A stretch of DNA of 64,000 nucleotides from Pleodorina starrii (taxonomy: Eukaryota > Chlorophyta > Chlorophyceae > Chlamydomonadales > Volvocaceae): assembly GCA_030267565.1 (NCBI GenBank), contig BRXU01000005.1, forward strand, positions 4,281,501 to 4,345,500. The letters run 5' to 3'. A program made the position numbers and the translations under genes. Of this stretch, positions 24,649 to 35,820 are shown piece by piece. The stretch's first letter is position 1, and each line of letters opens with the position of its first letter. Under the pieces are notes generated by a model. That model did no database searches. It was not told the origin of the DNA and worked only from the letters and a program-made list of their open reading frames with translations.

Positions 24649-25960
24649 CTGCAACCAGACCAAGCGTACGTGTGAGTATGGTGTGGTGTCTGCCTGCCGT
24701 GCAATTCATACACTTCCGTACACAGGGTCTCTTGTATCAACTGCTCGGGTTGAGGGTGGCAGCCATAACGCCGCACGCAGGAACCACGCACCCGCTTTAT
24801 CGTCGAGTGTTTCCGCCGCCGCCGTCGCCGCTGCCGCCGCCGCCGCAGCTGCCGTCGCCTTCATCGCCTCCTATGTCAGCGCCTTCTCGAGCTCCACCGA
24901 CGCCGCGTGCAGTCCTTCGGTGCTCCTGGTAACAACCTGACGGCGCGAAACAACGCTGCCCCCAAGGTCCTGCTCCTGCGCCTCCCCTCCTCCTCGTCGC
25001 CGTCCTGCTCCTTGTTGGGGTCCTGCTCCTCCTTCAGGCCTGGATCCAATCCCTGTACCCCTCCCCCCCCCCGAATGTGAATTGCCGGTAGCCGCCCGCC
25101 GCCGCAACCTAACGCCGTTCAGCCAGCGTCCTCGACTCGTATTTTATATTTTATTTAATATTTTATATTTCTATACGTAGACACGGGACAATATGGAATG
25201 AACAGAAGTTATGTATGCGTTGGAGCGAGTGCGGTCTCGGACCATGGGCTCAGTCTAGCATCATTCATACTGATCCATGCACTATTGTCTTTAAGATTGT
25301 TATATTATATCACGAGTATTAATGGCTATTAATTTTGCTTTCCAGCGTATCGAACCATCAAGGTTGGTCGTCACTCAGCCGGGCTTGGTGCTGGTGGGCC
25401 TTCGTGGATGCCCCTGGGGTAGAATGACCAGTCCGTCTAGCATGTACGGCCGGCAACCGATCTGGACTCCGGTTCCCCGTGTAACCTCCGATACTAATGA
25501 ATGAGCATACAGCCACGCACTCCAGGCACTCCAGAAATGCAAGCCAGGCAAGTTACCGTATTAGGCACGCACCTACATACACATGCACATCGATCTCGTG
25601 CAAGCAGCCCCTTAAGATAGGGCCACACACGCCACGGCAGCTAGTGGAACTCTGTCAGCAATAACGTGATGCGCAAACCCGCCATGTGTTCTACCTGGGT
25701 CCGCTCGCTAACACCGTCTCTGTCCCTTCGCTGCGGAATCTTCTTTATAGCCGCCGTGACGTCAGCAGCGTCGCACCTCTCAAACAAAGCTGTGTTGCGC
25801 CGCGTGCGTGCCGTGGATGCACGGCAGTCCTACCGGCACGTCCCCTGAAAGAACGCGCTCGCGATACCGGTTCTCGTTTGGTCCATAATATGCGCACTAT
25901 TTTTCCGGATTAGCACGATTAGACTTGACAGAACCGCACTGCACGTCGTACGTTGAAAGG
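24649..25960. other. No gene seen; AT-rich block at 25138-25175
   Basis: This should hold the upstream exons of the ABCG gene, but I find no Walker A motif. There are GCC-rich low-complexity stretches to about 25130, then an AT-rich run (TTTTATATTTTATTTAATA) and unique-looking sequence. Confidence 0.5.
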
Positions 25961-25969
25961 CACTCACAA

Positions 25970-26430
25970 CGTGACATCTGCGAGCCACGACTCGTAGCTG
26001 CCGGTCCGCGGCGTACCGCGGTTACCGCGGGTAGCCAAAACGATCCGACATTACATAAATAAAGAATTATCAATCTGAATTGGGATTTCATCTTGCGCTT
26101 GGGCGGCCACGTATTGTGGCTTAGGACATGTACCGAGTCGGTACATGTCCCGAGCCACGAATCGTGGCTCCCGGTCCCGCGGCGTACCGCAGTTACCGCG
26201 GGTAGCCAAACCGATCGGACACAAAATTAATACATTAATAAATTACCACTCCATTTACATTGGGATATTGGGACGGAGCATGGTACCCTGTCCCACGGTG
26301 TCCCCCTTCTTGGGAGTAGCCAAAACGATCGAAAATAGTACATAGTACATAATAGTTGAAGAATCATCATGCATTGAGATACCGGCTTGCGCTAGGGTGG
26401 CCACATATTGTGGCTCAGGACATGTACCGA
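25970..26430. repeat. Hairpin-rich repeats upstream of F-box/ankyrin gene A
   Basis: Repeated blocks contain CGTACCGCGGTTACCGCGGG, CCACGTATTGTGG and GCCAAAACGATC. They include a 23-bp perfect inverted repeat at 26126-26148 (arms ACATGTACCGA) and a 19-bp one at 26152-26170 (arms GAGCCACGA). The same blocks lie upstream of gene C at about 52490-53035. They could be transcription-factor sites or remnants of a mobile element. Confidence 0.6.
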
Positions 26431-26830
26431 CAAGCGAGAAGAGTAAGCAGGGCCACAACAAAAGCATGGGAAAACAATCACCCATCCAGCAAATACAGAT
26501 GATAGCCGAACCCAAATCTTGGTAGACACGAGAAGTTCTGAGTAGCTGCTGAGCGTCTGAATAAGAATGTGGTACGAGCTTCCGTGCCGATTCGCCTTCA
26601 AAGGGCCCATACGGTAATTAATCGTACGGTTTAATAAATACATTCGAAATGCACGAAGTTTCCTTAAATATAACTAACGAATTATAAACATAGCCGCATA
26701 AATAATACAGGTACCTGTTTTAAGGATCGACAACGGTCGTTCAGTAGCTTGCCTCCTTTATTAGTCATAGTCCGAACTGCTGCTGTTGCTGGTTGCCTTC
26801 AGTACTACTGAAGCTGTTGCGAAACACAGT

Positions 26831-29137
26831 ATGGAGAACAGTTTGAAGCGAAACGGCCCGCCGCCGCACATCTGGATTCCTGGAATCGTTGATGGAATAT
26901 CGCGTTTCCTACCAGCTAACGAGATATCGGGGACGCTAAGGTTTGTGGATAAGGCGACAAAACATCTATTTGCAGACAAAGTCATTCTGCGACTGTCGCG
27001 TCCCGTGCGGCCCCATTTGTTTGCGCAATGCTGGGGCAGCCCGGACGCCTTCAATGCGCTCTCACACAAGCAGCGGCTGGAAGTTGTGTGTCTCACAGCG
27101 GCCAGCGGCAGCATCGTCAACCTACGCGTGGCCTTGGATAACGCCGGCCTGCTGCCAACGGCGGAGCTGCTTGAGGCTGCTGCGAAGGCGGGCCAGCTGG
27201 AGGCGTGCGAGCTGCTGCGGGAGCGCGGCTGCCCCTGGGGCGACTCCCTGGCCTCAGCGGCGGAGGGTGGCCACAGGCACGTGTGCGAGTGGATGCTGGC
27301 AAGCGGCTGCCCGAGAGTGTGGGGTGCCGTGTTTGCAGCGGCTCGGGGCGGTCACGAGGGCCTGATGATCTGGCTGCTAGACCTAGTGCACTCGAAAGGT
27401 GACGACCCGGACGATTTAATCCAAGAGGAGTTTCTTTTGGAACATGCGGCGGCTGGCTTGGGCCTGGAGGCGCTGAAGCGAATGCACCATCAGGTGATGG
27501 CGGAGAGGCAAACGCATCTGGAGCAGCAGCAGGAGCAGGAGGACGAGGGGCAGCAGGAGCATGCGGACGAGGAGCAGACGGAGGTGGAGGACGAGGAGGA
27601 GGACGAGGAGCAGGCGGAGGAGGAGGACGAGGAGGAGGACGAAGAGGAGGACGAGGAGGAGGAGGAGGGAGAGGAGGAGGGATGGGGGTTCGACGTCCGT
27701 TACCTGGCGGCCGCAGCTGGCAGCCTCACGCCCGATTGGCAGGCCAAGGTGGAGTGGCTCGAGGGACTGGGCTACCCCCGCTGCGCCGATGCAAGCATTA
27801 GTGCCGCCAACGTTGGCCCGGCTGGGAACGCGGTGGGTCGCCTGCAGTGGCTGCACGGCAGGGGCTACCCCATGGAGTATGCGGCAACGTCCTCAGCGGA
27901 AAACGGTGACTCGGCTGCCCTGCAGTTCCTGCTGGAACAGGCAGGTGTTTCGACCCGCAACATTAATTGTCCGCGTGTGGCCTTGAAAGGCCACCTGGAC
28001 ATTCTCCAGTACCTCCGCGCCCGTGCAATGACGTTTAATGCAGTGGAGGTGGCCCGCTCAGCGGCCAGCGGGGGCCACCTGCACGTGGTGGCCTGGGCGG
28101 TGGAGACCCTGGGCGTCACTCCGGACAACACGGGAGACCTGTTGGACCGGGCTGCCACTAGCGGCAACATTGAGCTGATGTCCTGGCTGCGGGACCGGGG
28201 CTGGTCATGGGATCACCAGGCTGTCGCTAACGCGGCCACCTGCGGCCGCATGGAGGCTCTGGACTGGATTCTGGCGCAGGGCGGCCACTTGCCGGTAAGT
28301 GCCGTGTCATAGATAAGGACATGCCGTCGAAGGACGGAGCGCTAGGCTGGCAGATGAGTGGTGAGGGAAGTGTGAGGAGCTGCTGTCGCTGATGCATAAC
28401 TTCGTTTGGGAGGACAGCTTCTGTGTCCACCCACCACTTTATCCCTGAAATGTCTGCGGTTGTACCTTCCAATACACATGCGAAAGGCTACACATTTACC
28501 AAAGTATTGTGCACGACCACTATGTCAACAATCTGCGTTGCACAGCGGGGATCGTGTTATCAGAAGAACCACATACCAAATTCCACTTACGCACATCAGC
28601 GCACATACATTCCGAACACAAATCAGCGACCCTGGTGTGTATCTCACACAATTTGGTTAACCGGCAGGGATATTCCAGTGGTCTACCAGTCTGCTGACCC
28701 CTCGCTCCCTTTTCTTAAATTACCGCTGACACACACAACATCATGCACAGCTAGTCGTTTCGCCCTCATGCCCCCGAAACACACACACTTTTATGCGCAC
28801 ATTAACACATGCATACTCTATCTTGTACCTGCATATGCAGAATAATAGCTGGCCCTACTGGGATGCCGCCCAAAACCACGACCTGGCCATGCTCCGCCGC
28901 CTTCACCAGCTGGGCTGCCCATGGGGACCACAGCTCCTGGAGTACTTCATTTTTCACAGCGTGCCCGTGCCCATTCTGAGGTTGTTGGTGGAGCTCGGCT
29001 GCCCAGTGGACTGCGGCAACGTGGCGGCAAGGGTGGCATCGGGAATTCATTCCGGGGAATATCGCACGGCCGTGCTGGAGTGGCTAGATGAGCTGCCGCC
29101 GCCGCCACAGCAGCAGCACCAACAGAATAAGAAATGA
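26831..29137 (+). CDS. F-box-like/ankyrin-type repeat protein, gene A
   Basis: Two exons, 26831-28294 and 28841-29137 (donor GCCG|GTAAGT, acceptor ATGCAG|AATAAT, both phase 0), encode 586 residues. Residues 14-50 (IPGIVDGISRFLPANEISGT and on) look like an F-box-like helix set. Ankyrin-type repeats follow, with recurring LLEAAAKAGQLEACELLRER and AARGGHEGLMIWLLDLV patterns. An acidic Glu/Asp tract interrupts them at about residues 240-285; more repeats run to the end. Such proteins usually recruit targets to SCF ubiquitin ligases; that role is inferred. The start was chosen because both paralogues (35821, 53477) begin with the same MEN; an upstream in-frame start at 26786 is less likely. TGTAA at 29178-29182 lies 41 nt after the stop. 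The upstream region matches gene C and the downstream region matches gene B, so this locus is a mosaic. Confidence 0.85.
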
Positions 29138-29284
29138 CCTTTGTTCTGTCGCATGCCTTTTTCGTTGCTTTGGAAATTGTAATCACGATGCTGCGTGACA
29201 TGTGGTTCGCCAAAGTGACAAACAAGATAACGAATGAAAGAACCCACATATTACATTTCAGAAGCAGATTCACTATAGCTGGAA

Positions 29285-29420
29285 ACCTGGCGGCAAGGGC
29301 GGCATTGGAAATGCATCCAGTGATGTATCGCAAGGCCGTGCAGGAGTGGCGCAGCAGCAGCGGCGGGCGCCGGAGTCACCACCTCCTCCGCTGCAGTAGC
29401 GGCATGCATCAGCAATCCAG
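29285..29420 (+). pseudogene. Remnant of a gene-B-type last exon
   Basis: Just beyond gene A's 3' UTR, GCGGCAAGGGCGGCATTGGAAATGCATCC and the following bases match the end of gene B's second exon (37797-37860). The preceding 3' UTR matches that of gene C. The junction at about 29285 marks recombination between paralogues. Confidence 0.7.
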
Positions 29421-30046
29421 CAGCGAGCCGACAGAAGCAATAGAAACAGCGGACAGCCGCCACAGCAGGCAATTGGTAGAGGTGCAAATACGAGTCAATA
29501 ACCAAGAGGGAGCATCCATGCATTCAGCAAGTATGTAGTAACGTCTGGCCAACACGAAATCGTCCCGAGATAATCGTTCGCCGCCGGCCAACGGATGCAA
29601 GTGTAGACTGATTGGCCGCTGATGACGGGGAGCGAGGCCGGGCGGCGGGTAGGTGTATTGTAACCTTACCAGCAGGGTATAGATGGGGTGTTGGATGGAT
29701 GGACCTCCGTCAAGGCCTGCATGCATCAACCTATTGTTGCGCAACGATCTGTAAGATAGAGCGAGGAACCCAGAAATAGTAATACTGTAATACGTACGCC
29801 CGACCGGAGGCCGAGGCGTGGGTGAAGGGAGCAGAAGCGATGGGGTGACGTATTTCCCCGGTCCTAGTCCTCCATCGCTAAGCGGGAGTACGAACAGCGA
29901 CAGGACAGTGCCGAGCGACGTGTTTCGTGGCCACTCGCGGCGGCTCGGATGTGCGCCCAGGCACGACGCCGCCGGAGTGGTGCGTCCGGCGGGCGGGGTC
30001 GTGTGGCGGGAGTAGCTCCATCCGTCGGTTTTACGTGATTGATGTT

Positions 30047-32437
30047 TGAGTCTGCTGCGGTACGGCAAAGCAAGAAGCCCCACACCCGTTTACAAACCCT
30101 GGGCACGCACCCCGCCAACTGTCGTCCCCCCGCTTGGGAAGGTTCAACTAGAGAAAGGGGGTAAGGAAAACGCGGCTAAAACACTCCTGCCGGCTGGCGT
30201 GCGCCTAACCGCGACGCCGCTTGCTACTCTCCGTGCCGGCCAGCGGCCACCAGCGCTCTGCCCAGCATCCTACTGCCCCGATCAGCCTGCGGCAGAGCAC
30301 ACCCCCCTTACCCAGTCGTAACCGTCTACATGCAACCCACCACTGCCATACGCAGCGCTACCGACCGCTTAATATGCACAGCATCTGACTTCCAGCACCC
30401 ATGCGCCTTGATCTCCTCCTCAATGACGCCTGCGTTGGCGGCGGCCGTCGCCCCCCCGCAGCTCGAAGTCACACCTTATTGCTAGCAGCGCCGAATGGCG
30501 ACTGATACTGCGCCCCTCCGTGTTGCGCGTAGACCCATGATTGATGGCGGCGATGACCTAGGTGTTGTCGCACCGCACTGAAAACCCGCTGACGCGTCAA
30601 CCGTCGTGCAACCAGGACTGCAGGCACAGCAGGACCGCCGATAGCTCCAGCCAAGCGATATGCAATATGCGCTCTTCCGCCGTCCAAGCACCCTGAACCT
30701 CTGAGGGACCCCAGGCGCTGCAGAAACCCGTGCCGCTGGCGTCTGCAGAAACCACTGCTCCAATGGGCCCCGCGAACTCCAAGTCGAGATCCGCAAAACT
30801 GACCCGTTTGACGCCATACTATCCCACACTGCTGGAACTGACTTAAACACCTCTAACAAGGACTGAAGGCCTTCCACTGCCGCATCAACCACTTCAACCA
30901 ACACGCCAACCGGCATTGAGGGCTCACCAGTGCCGGGTGCAGTACGGTACCTCCACCATACACGGACCGAAAGCAAACCCAAACTCTATGAAAGGAAAGG
31001 GGAGACAAGACGAACATAAGGAGGCCCGTGCCAAAGGCGGTAGCGCCTTCCTAGCACCCTCATTTCCACCCAAGCGAAGCGGAAACACAAGACCCATGCC
31101 CGACGTGCACCACGTTGTGACCGCGCCTGCCGATATAGGCCAAGTGCCCTCTTCTTTCCGTAATGGAAAGGTCAGCACGCTAGACCTACGCCCGACGCGC
31201 ACCACCCGTAGCCCCGCCTGCCGACACAGGCCTGAAACGCAGGACCTTGCCCGACGTGCACCACGCTGTGACCGCGCCTGCCGACATTGGCCAGGTGACC
31301 TCTTCTTTCCGTAATGGAAAGGTCGGCACGCTAGACCTACGCCCGACGCGCACCACCCGCAGCCCCGCCTGCCGACACAGGCCTGAAACGCAGGACCTTG
31401 CCCGACGTGCACCACGCTGTGACCGCGCCTGCCGACATTGGCCAGGTGACCTCTTCTTTCCGTAATGGAAAGGTCGGCACACTAGACCTACACCCGACGC
31501 GCACCACCCGCAGCCCCGCCTGCCGACACAGGCCTGAAACGCAGGACCTTGCCCGACGTGCACCACGCTGTGACCGCGCCTGCCGATGTCAGACGGCAGG
31601 TGCCCTCTTCTCTCCGTTATAGCAGAAGTCGGCACGCAAGACCTACGCCCGACGCGCGCCAGCCGTAACCCCGCCTGCTGACACAAGCAAGGCGGCCAGC
31701 CAGCCGGCCAGCCAGCCAGCAGCCAACTCGTGTGCCGTGTCTCGCCAAGCTTCCACCCGGCAATCCTTCGCTTGGAGTGCTGACCGCAATCTACAGCAGG
31801 TAAGCGACCTGGCGCGTACCAGTCACCGTTGAAACTAAGCTCTGGACTTGCTAGCCGCGATCCATTAACCGTTTCCTGCATGCAGATGTCAGAGAGAAAC
31901 AACCAACGAATGGACCTGCTTTCGCGCCCGAAGTACGCGGAGTCCAAAACCGGGAGGAGCCCTCGTAGCGGAGTACCGATCAACCAAGTAATGACGGACG
32001 ATGGTGGCTGCTTCGTATGGCTGGTCCAGGCGTGGGCCATCGAGGAACCGCCTCTGTCAGTCCATCCACTCAACCTGGCCCCTCGCTTAAAGCTTTCAAG
32101 AAGGCATTCCTAGAAGAGGCCCTGGTCATCTTATTTTCCGTGAGCTAGCGTGAGGACGAAACCGCGTACTAGCGCGAGAAAGTAACAACGAGGCCGACTG
32201 CCCGCGAGTTGATAGAGGCCGCAACAGGTACCGCTGAACCGCCAAACAAACAAGAAAAGACGAGAGAACAAACACCAACTCGGTGCTCCGCAGACACGCT
32301 GTTCAACTGCCGTACCAAGTTACCCGTACCGCTAGACCCTAGAGCTAACAACTCCCCGTCAGAGGTCTCCCGCAACAAGTAGGCTTGCCTCTCCTTGCGC
32401 CACAAACCGCATTTTTGGAGGGAATCCAAAATAACAT
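30047..32437 (-). mobile_element. DIRS/TOC-like retrotransposon, degenerate
   Basis: This 2.4-kb insertion is absent from the other copy of the duplication (empty site at about 38660). Minus-strand translation near 30840-30590 gives VVSADASGTGFCSAW, GAWTAEERILHIAWLELSAV and, in another frame, VIAAINHGSTRN. These are the catalytic-Asp, ELLAV-like and DNT...IN blocks of the RNase H domain of DIRS-type elements. Frames are broken, so it is not autonomous. It contains a 151-bp tandem array. Ends are set by comparison with the empty site and the deletion derivative in the dynamin gene (44935-45296). The family call rests on a short domain. Confidence 0.6.
31099..31700. repeat. 151-bp tandem repeat, four copies
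   Basis: Units start at 31099, 31250, 31401 and 31552 with CCCGACGTGCACCACG. The second and third are nearly identical; the last diverges. They lie inside the DIRS-like element. Confidence 0.9.
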
Positions 32438-33715
32438 TATTTTTCCTTACTTGTAATCTGAAGTGGAGCGCTCAACCGATGCGCTTTCAGCGTGTTCCGT
32501 TTTGGTCGTGGAGACGGTTCTGACCCTTCGGGAACCGAATGACAACCGACCAGGCTACCTGAGGGTTTAGCCGGTCCATTATTATCAGGCAGGAGGCCGC
32601 CACGCCGCGGGTACTCGAGATCGATAGGTTATATCTCCGGAACTAGCTAGAGCAACGGCACTGACCAAGCAAGTAACACCATTCAGAAGTGTCCAGGTGA
32701 GGGCCTGCCTCTGGGCGGGGATGGGCCCCGGTGGAGCGAGGGAGTACTTTGATTGGGCGGGAGTACCACCCGCCGCGCGCCGTGCTTCCCAAGTGGGCAC
32801 CGCCAGGCCCTCCTTTGGAAAGGGGCCGGGGCTAGCTGGATACGTATGCAACGCATGCATGCAGCTAAAAACGACCATGTCTAAGCAAGCAAGCGAGGAA
32901 AGCCCAACGGTGTCCGATAGTAGTCCAGACAGGAATGAGTGATGAACCCGATGGAAGGAGAGCACAACGATCTGCAAAGACGCACGGCGGGGCGGTTCAG
33001 TGGTTAGATTTGAAGCCCCCAAACAAACGGTAGGTGACGAGCCCCGGTCTTCCACAACAATGGGTGTCACGTCAGATTCCTCAAAGCCTAAGAAAGGGTA
33101 GGGCCCCTGTACATACGTACGGGCTGGTTACTTCCGTAGAGCACGAGTGACAACTGCTGGCTAGCTGGGCTGACGTTGCGTGCGTACGTGCGTGCCTTGG
33201 TCTCAAGCAATTGGTCAACTGCAAGCGTACGTATGTGTGTTGATGTGCTTATTGTTAAGTAAGTACCGAACCACAGCCGCAAGTAAGCATCGGCCACAGA
33301 CGTACGTAGGAAAGGTACCGCCCTCTCTACGAGGGCTCCGAGCGAGACTCACGGAGCTCCGAGAACCCGTGATGACTGCTGTCATCATGGGTCGTCATCA
33401 TGGGTAGTAACGCTTGAGGGCTTGAGGGCTTGGGATGCGGCGTACCGTACCATGTTCCTCGCTAATACGATTCCTTATGAACGCATCTGCAAACGATCTG
33501 ATCTAAAATTTGCATAGGGCGCTAGACGGCCCGGGCGCAGGCGTTCGACAGTTGTAGCTTGTTTGCAGATCTATCGAAGGCATCAACCTACCGCCGCGAT
33601 CTGCTGCACCCTAACATACATTTCCTTTGCACCGAAGGTCGACAAAAGTGGCGTTAAGTGTGAAATCCATTCTTTCATATCTCGTCCCTCCAATAATCCC
33701 AGCCACTCTTGCGCT

Positions 33716-33973
33716 ATGACGACCTCGCCACCAGCAGCGGCGGCGGGGCCGCTCGCGGCCACGTCCTACCAGCATATATCTGCCCGCGTTCTCGGCATTG
33801 CCGACAAGCTTCGGGAGCTGGGGGACGACAAGGAGCTCCAGGTGCCCACGCTGGTCATCGCTGGTGACCAGTCTTTTGGGAAATCGAGCGTTGTGGAGGC
33901 GATTGCGGGGGTGGTGCTGCCACGTTCAGATCAGACGGCACCTGCACCCGCTGCCCCACTGAAGTACAGCTGA
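33716..33973 (+). pseudogene. Truncated duplicate of dynamin first exon
   Basis: This copies the first exon of the dynamin gene (39838-40100) with its upstream region. It reads MTTSPP...LAATSYQHISARVLG and the P-loop region. Two changes matter: the P-loop reads GDQSFGKS where the intact gene has GDQSSGKS, and a short insertion (about 33928) shifts frame, so the ORF stops after 85 residues. The donor is altered too, and the copied intron ends at about 34265 with no further exon. It could still be transcribed, since the whole upstream region is duplicated. Confidence 0.85.
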
Positions 33974-34265
33974 GGTACGCGCGGTGTTGAAAGGATCGGA
34001 TCCATGGATGGCATGGATGCGTGCATACCGCGTCTAACACTGTCGCTCGCGTCGCATCAACCGAATGAAGCCGGGAGATGGCACGTGCGCCACGTTCGTG
34101 CTCCACAACACGCCGGTAGGTGGCGAGATCACCTGATTGATGCATGCTAGAACGAAAGGGAAAAGAAAAAGGAACGTTTACACTGGGCCGTAAGCAAGCC
34201 CTAGCGTGTGAAAAGGGTGCAAATTGATGCCTCTTTATTTTGCGGGCACGTCGTGGCGGGTACAA

Positions 34266-35500
34266 AGTCGGACGGACGTCGCTGATTGGATACCCATGAT
34301 GAGGAAATTGTTGTTCCCTATAACAGGTTTGCAATTTGCACACGGTCATGGTAGATACCTTCGTAACAACCATGCCTTGCTTGCAACCGCAAGAACATCT
34401 GACAGATAGATACTACCGCGCCAGACCGCGCCTTCCCAGCCCGTTTTAAGCGACAAGCCCAGATAACCGTCGCTCGCAGATATTCCCGTAAAGGAAGATA
34501 GCAATCCTCGTGTAGACCACTACCGCGGTGGCGTCATTTTCGTTATTGGCACCGCGGCGGTCGCTGGCTGGCGCGGCTTGCCTAGCCATCACTCGACCAT
34601 GAACAACGGGGGTTCCTTGTCGTTAAACGCGCAAGGGTTGTAAGATTTAAATGGCGGTGGTCGCCGTACCTAATCCGTGCCTTAATCCGACTCCTTGAAA
34701 ACACAACACGGATTAGCGATGGATTATCACGGATTTATTCTTTGTTAATCCGCACTCCTTAATACAACCTAATAGTACTATATAGAACGACGTCCTCAGA
34801 AATAATTTTACCAAACCTACGTGTACGTGATACAATAATAAGTATGAAATGTAACGCTTCGTCGGCTGCTGGCTGGTGCACAACCCTCAGCTGTTTCATC
34901 ATCCGTCCTCCCGCCGGCGTCTATCTCCGGGGCAACCTAATAGTCCTCTAGGTAGGGGACCTAACGCCTACGCACCTAACAAGCAATTTGTAATTACTAC
35001 TGTTGATACTACTACATACGTCCCGCCAACGTAATGCGGCGACTGTGAGGGGCGGTGATGAAGGTAGGTCCACGCTGCCACGCCGCAAATATTGAAAGGC
35101 AGCACGGGGTACATACAGCTCTATCTTGAATGGCAAGTATTTATGTCGGCGGGCGCACATAAGACGATTCCCCGGTTTAGTGATGATGAGCCTAGAGGAG
35201 CCCTCACGTTCACTCATATTCCTAGTGCAAATGCGGCGACCGAGACACGCGCAACAATGTTCGACACCCCAATTACGTATATAATTCGTAATCTCAGGAA
35301 TCTGTACAGCCCCGCAAGCGAGGTCGTAAGGGCTTATTATTACGATATCGATGACCTCCGTCCGTCGTCGTGTCCCGGGGCCCCAATCTGTTGCAACGAA
35401 AAAAATAAATTACATCATCAGTTGGTCTGGTAGGCTACAGCCGTTTACAGCTGTAAGATTTCAAATGATAAATTAGGCTTTGTGGTACTATTAATTACGA
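34266..35500. other. No gene seen; includes dispersed repeat X copy 1
   Basis: AT-richer sequence with small inverted motifs (TAATCCGTG and CACGGATTA, 34670-34740). At about 35195-35410, phrases such as ATTCCTAGTGCA, GACACGCGCAACA and CCCCAATCTGTTGCAACGAA recur at 51600-51950 and 56925-57385. Confidence 0.55.
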
Positions 35501-35820
35501 GAAGGTGCTACTAAGCATCTGAGTAAGAATGCGGTACGAGCTTCTGTGCCGATTCGCCTTCAAAGGGCCCACGAGGCAATATACCGTCGAAATAAATACA
35601 CTCGAAACACATTGCTTCGCAGAAAAGGACTTTCCCTAACGTACATCCGTAAGGTAACCCTTAACCCTAAGATCAATATTGCCTCATTTTTTACGGGCGG
35701 GTACCTGTTTTACGGTAAAACAGTCGTTCAGTAGCTTGCCTGCCTCCTTTAGTCATATTCGAATTTGTTCGAATTTGTTACTGATTGCTGTTTACCTACT
35801 GGTGCTGTTGAAGAACAAAA

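Larger units (their letters stand above)
29285..34265. repeat. Segmental duplication, copy 1 (partner 37790-40360)
   Basis: From about 29540 to 30046 and from 32438 to 34265 the sequence is nearly identical to 38095-38660 and 38662-40360, covering the ankyrin gene 3' flank and the dynamin promoter, first exon and start of intron 1. Copy 1 has an extra 2.4-kb transposon (30047-32437) and about 100 extra bases near 33175-33280. Confidence 0.85.

Noticed and set aside
24871..25107. Missing Walker A exon of the ABCG gene
   Set aside because: No GxxGxGKS/T pattern in any minus-strand frame of this stretch.
31186..32073. A 295-codon minus-strand frame
   Set aside because: Much of it is the 151-bp tandem array within the DIRS-like element; the rest shows no domain.
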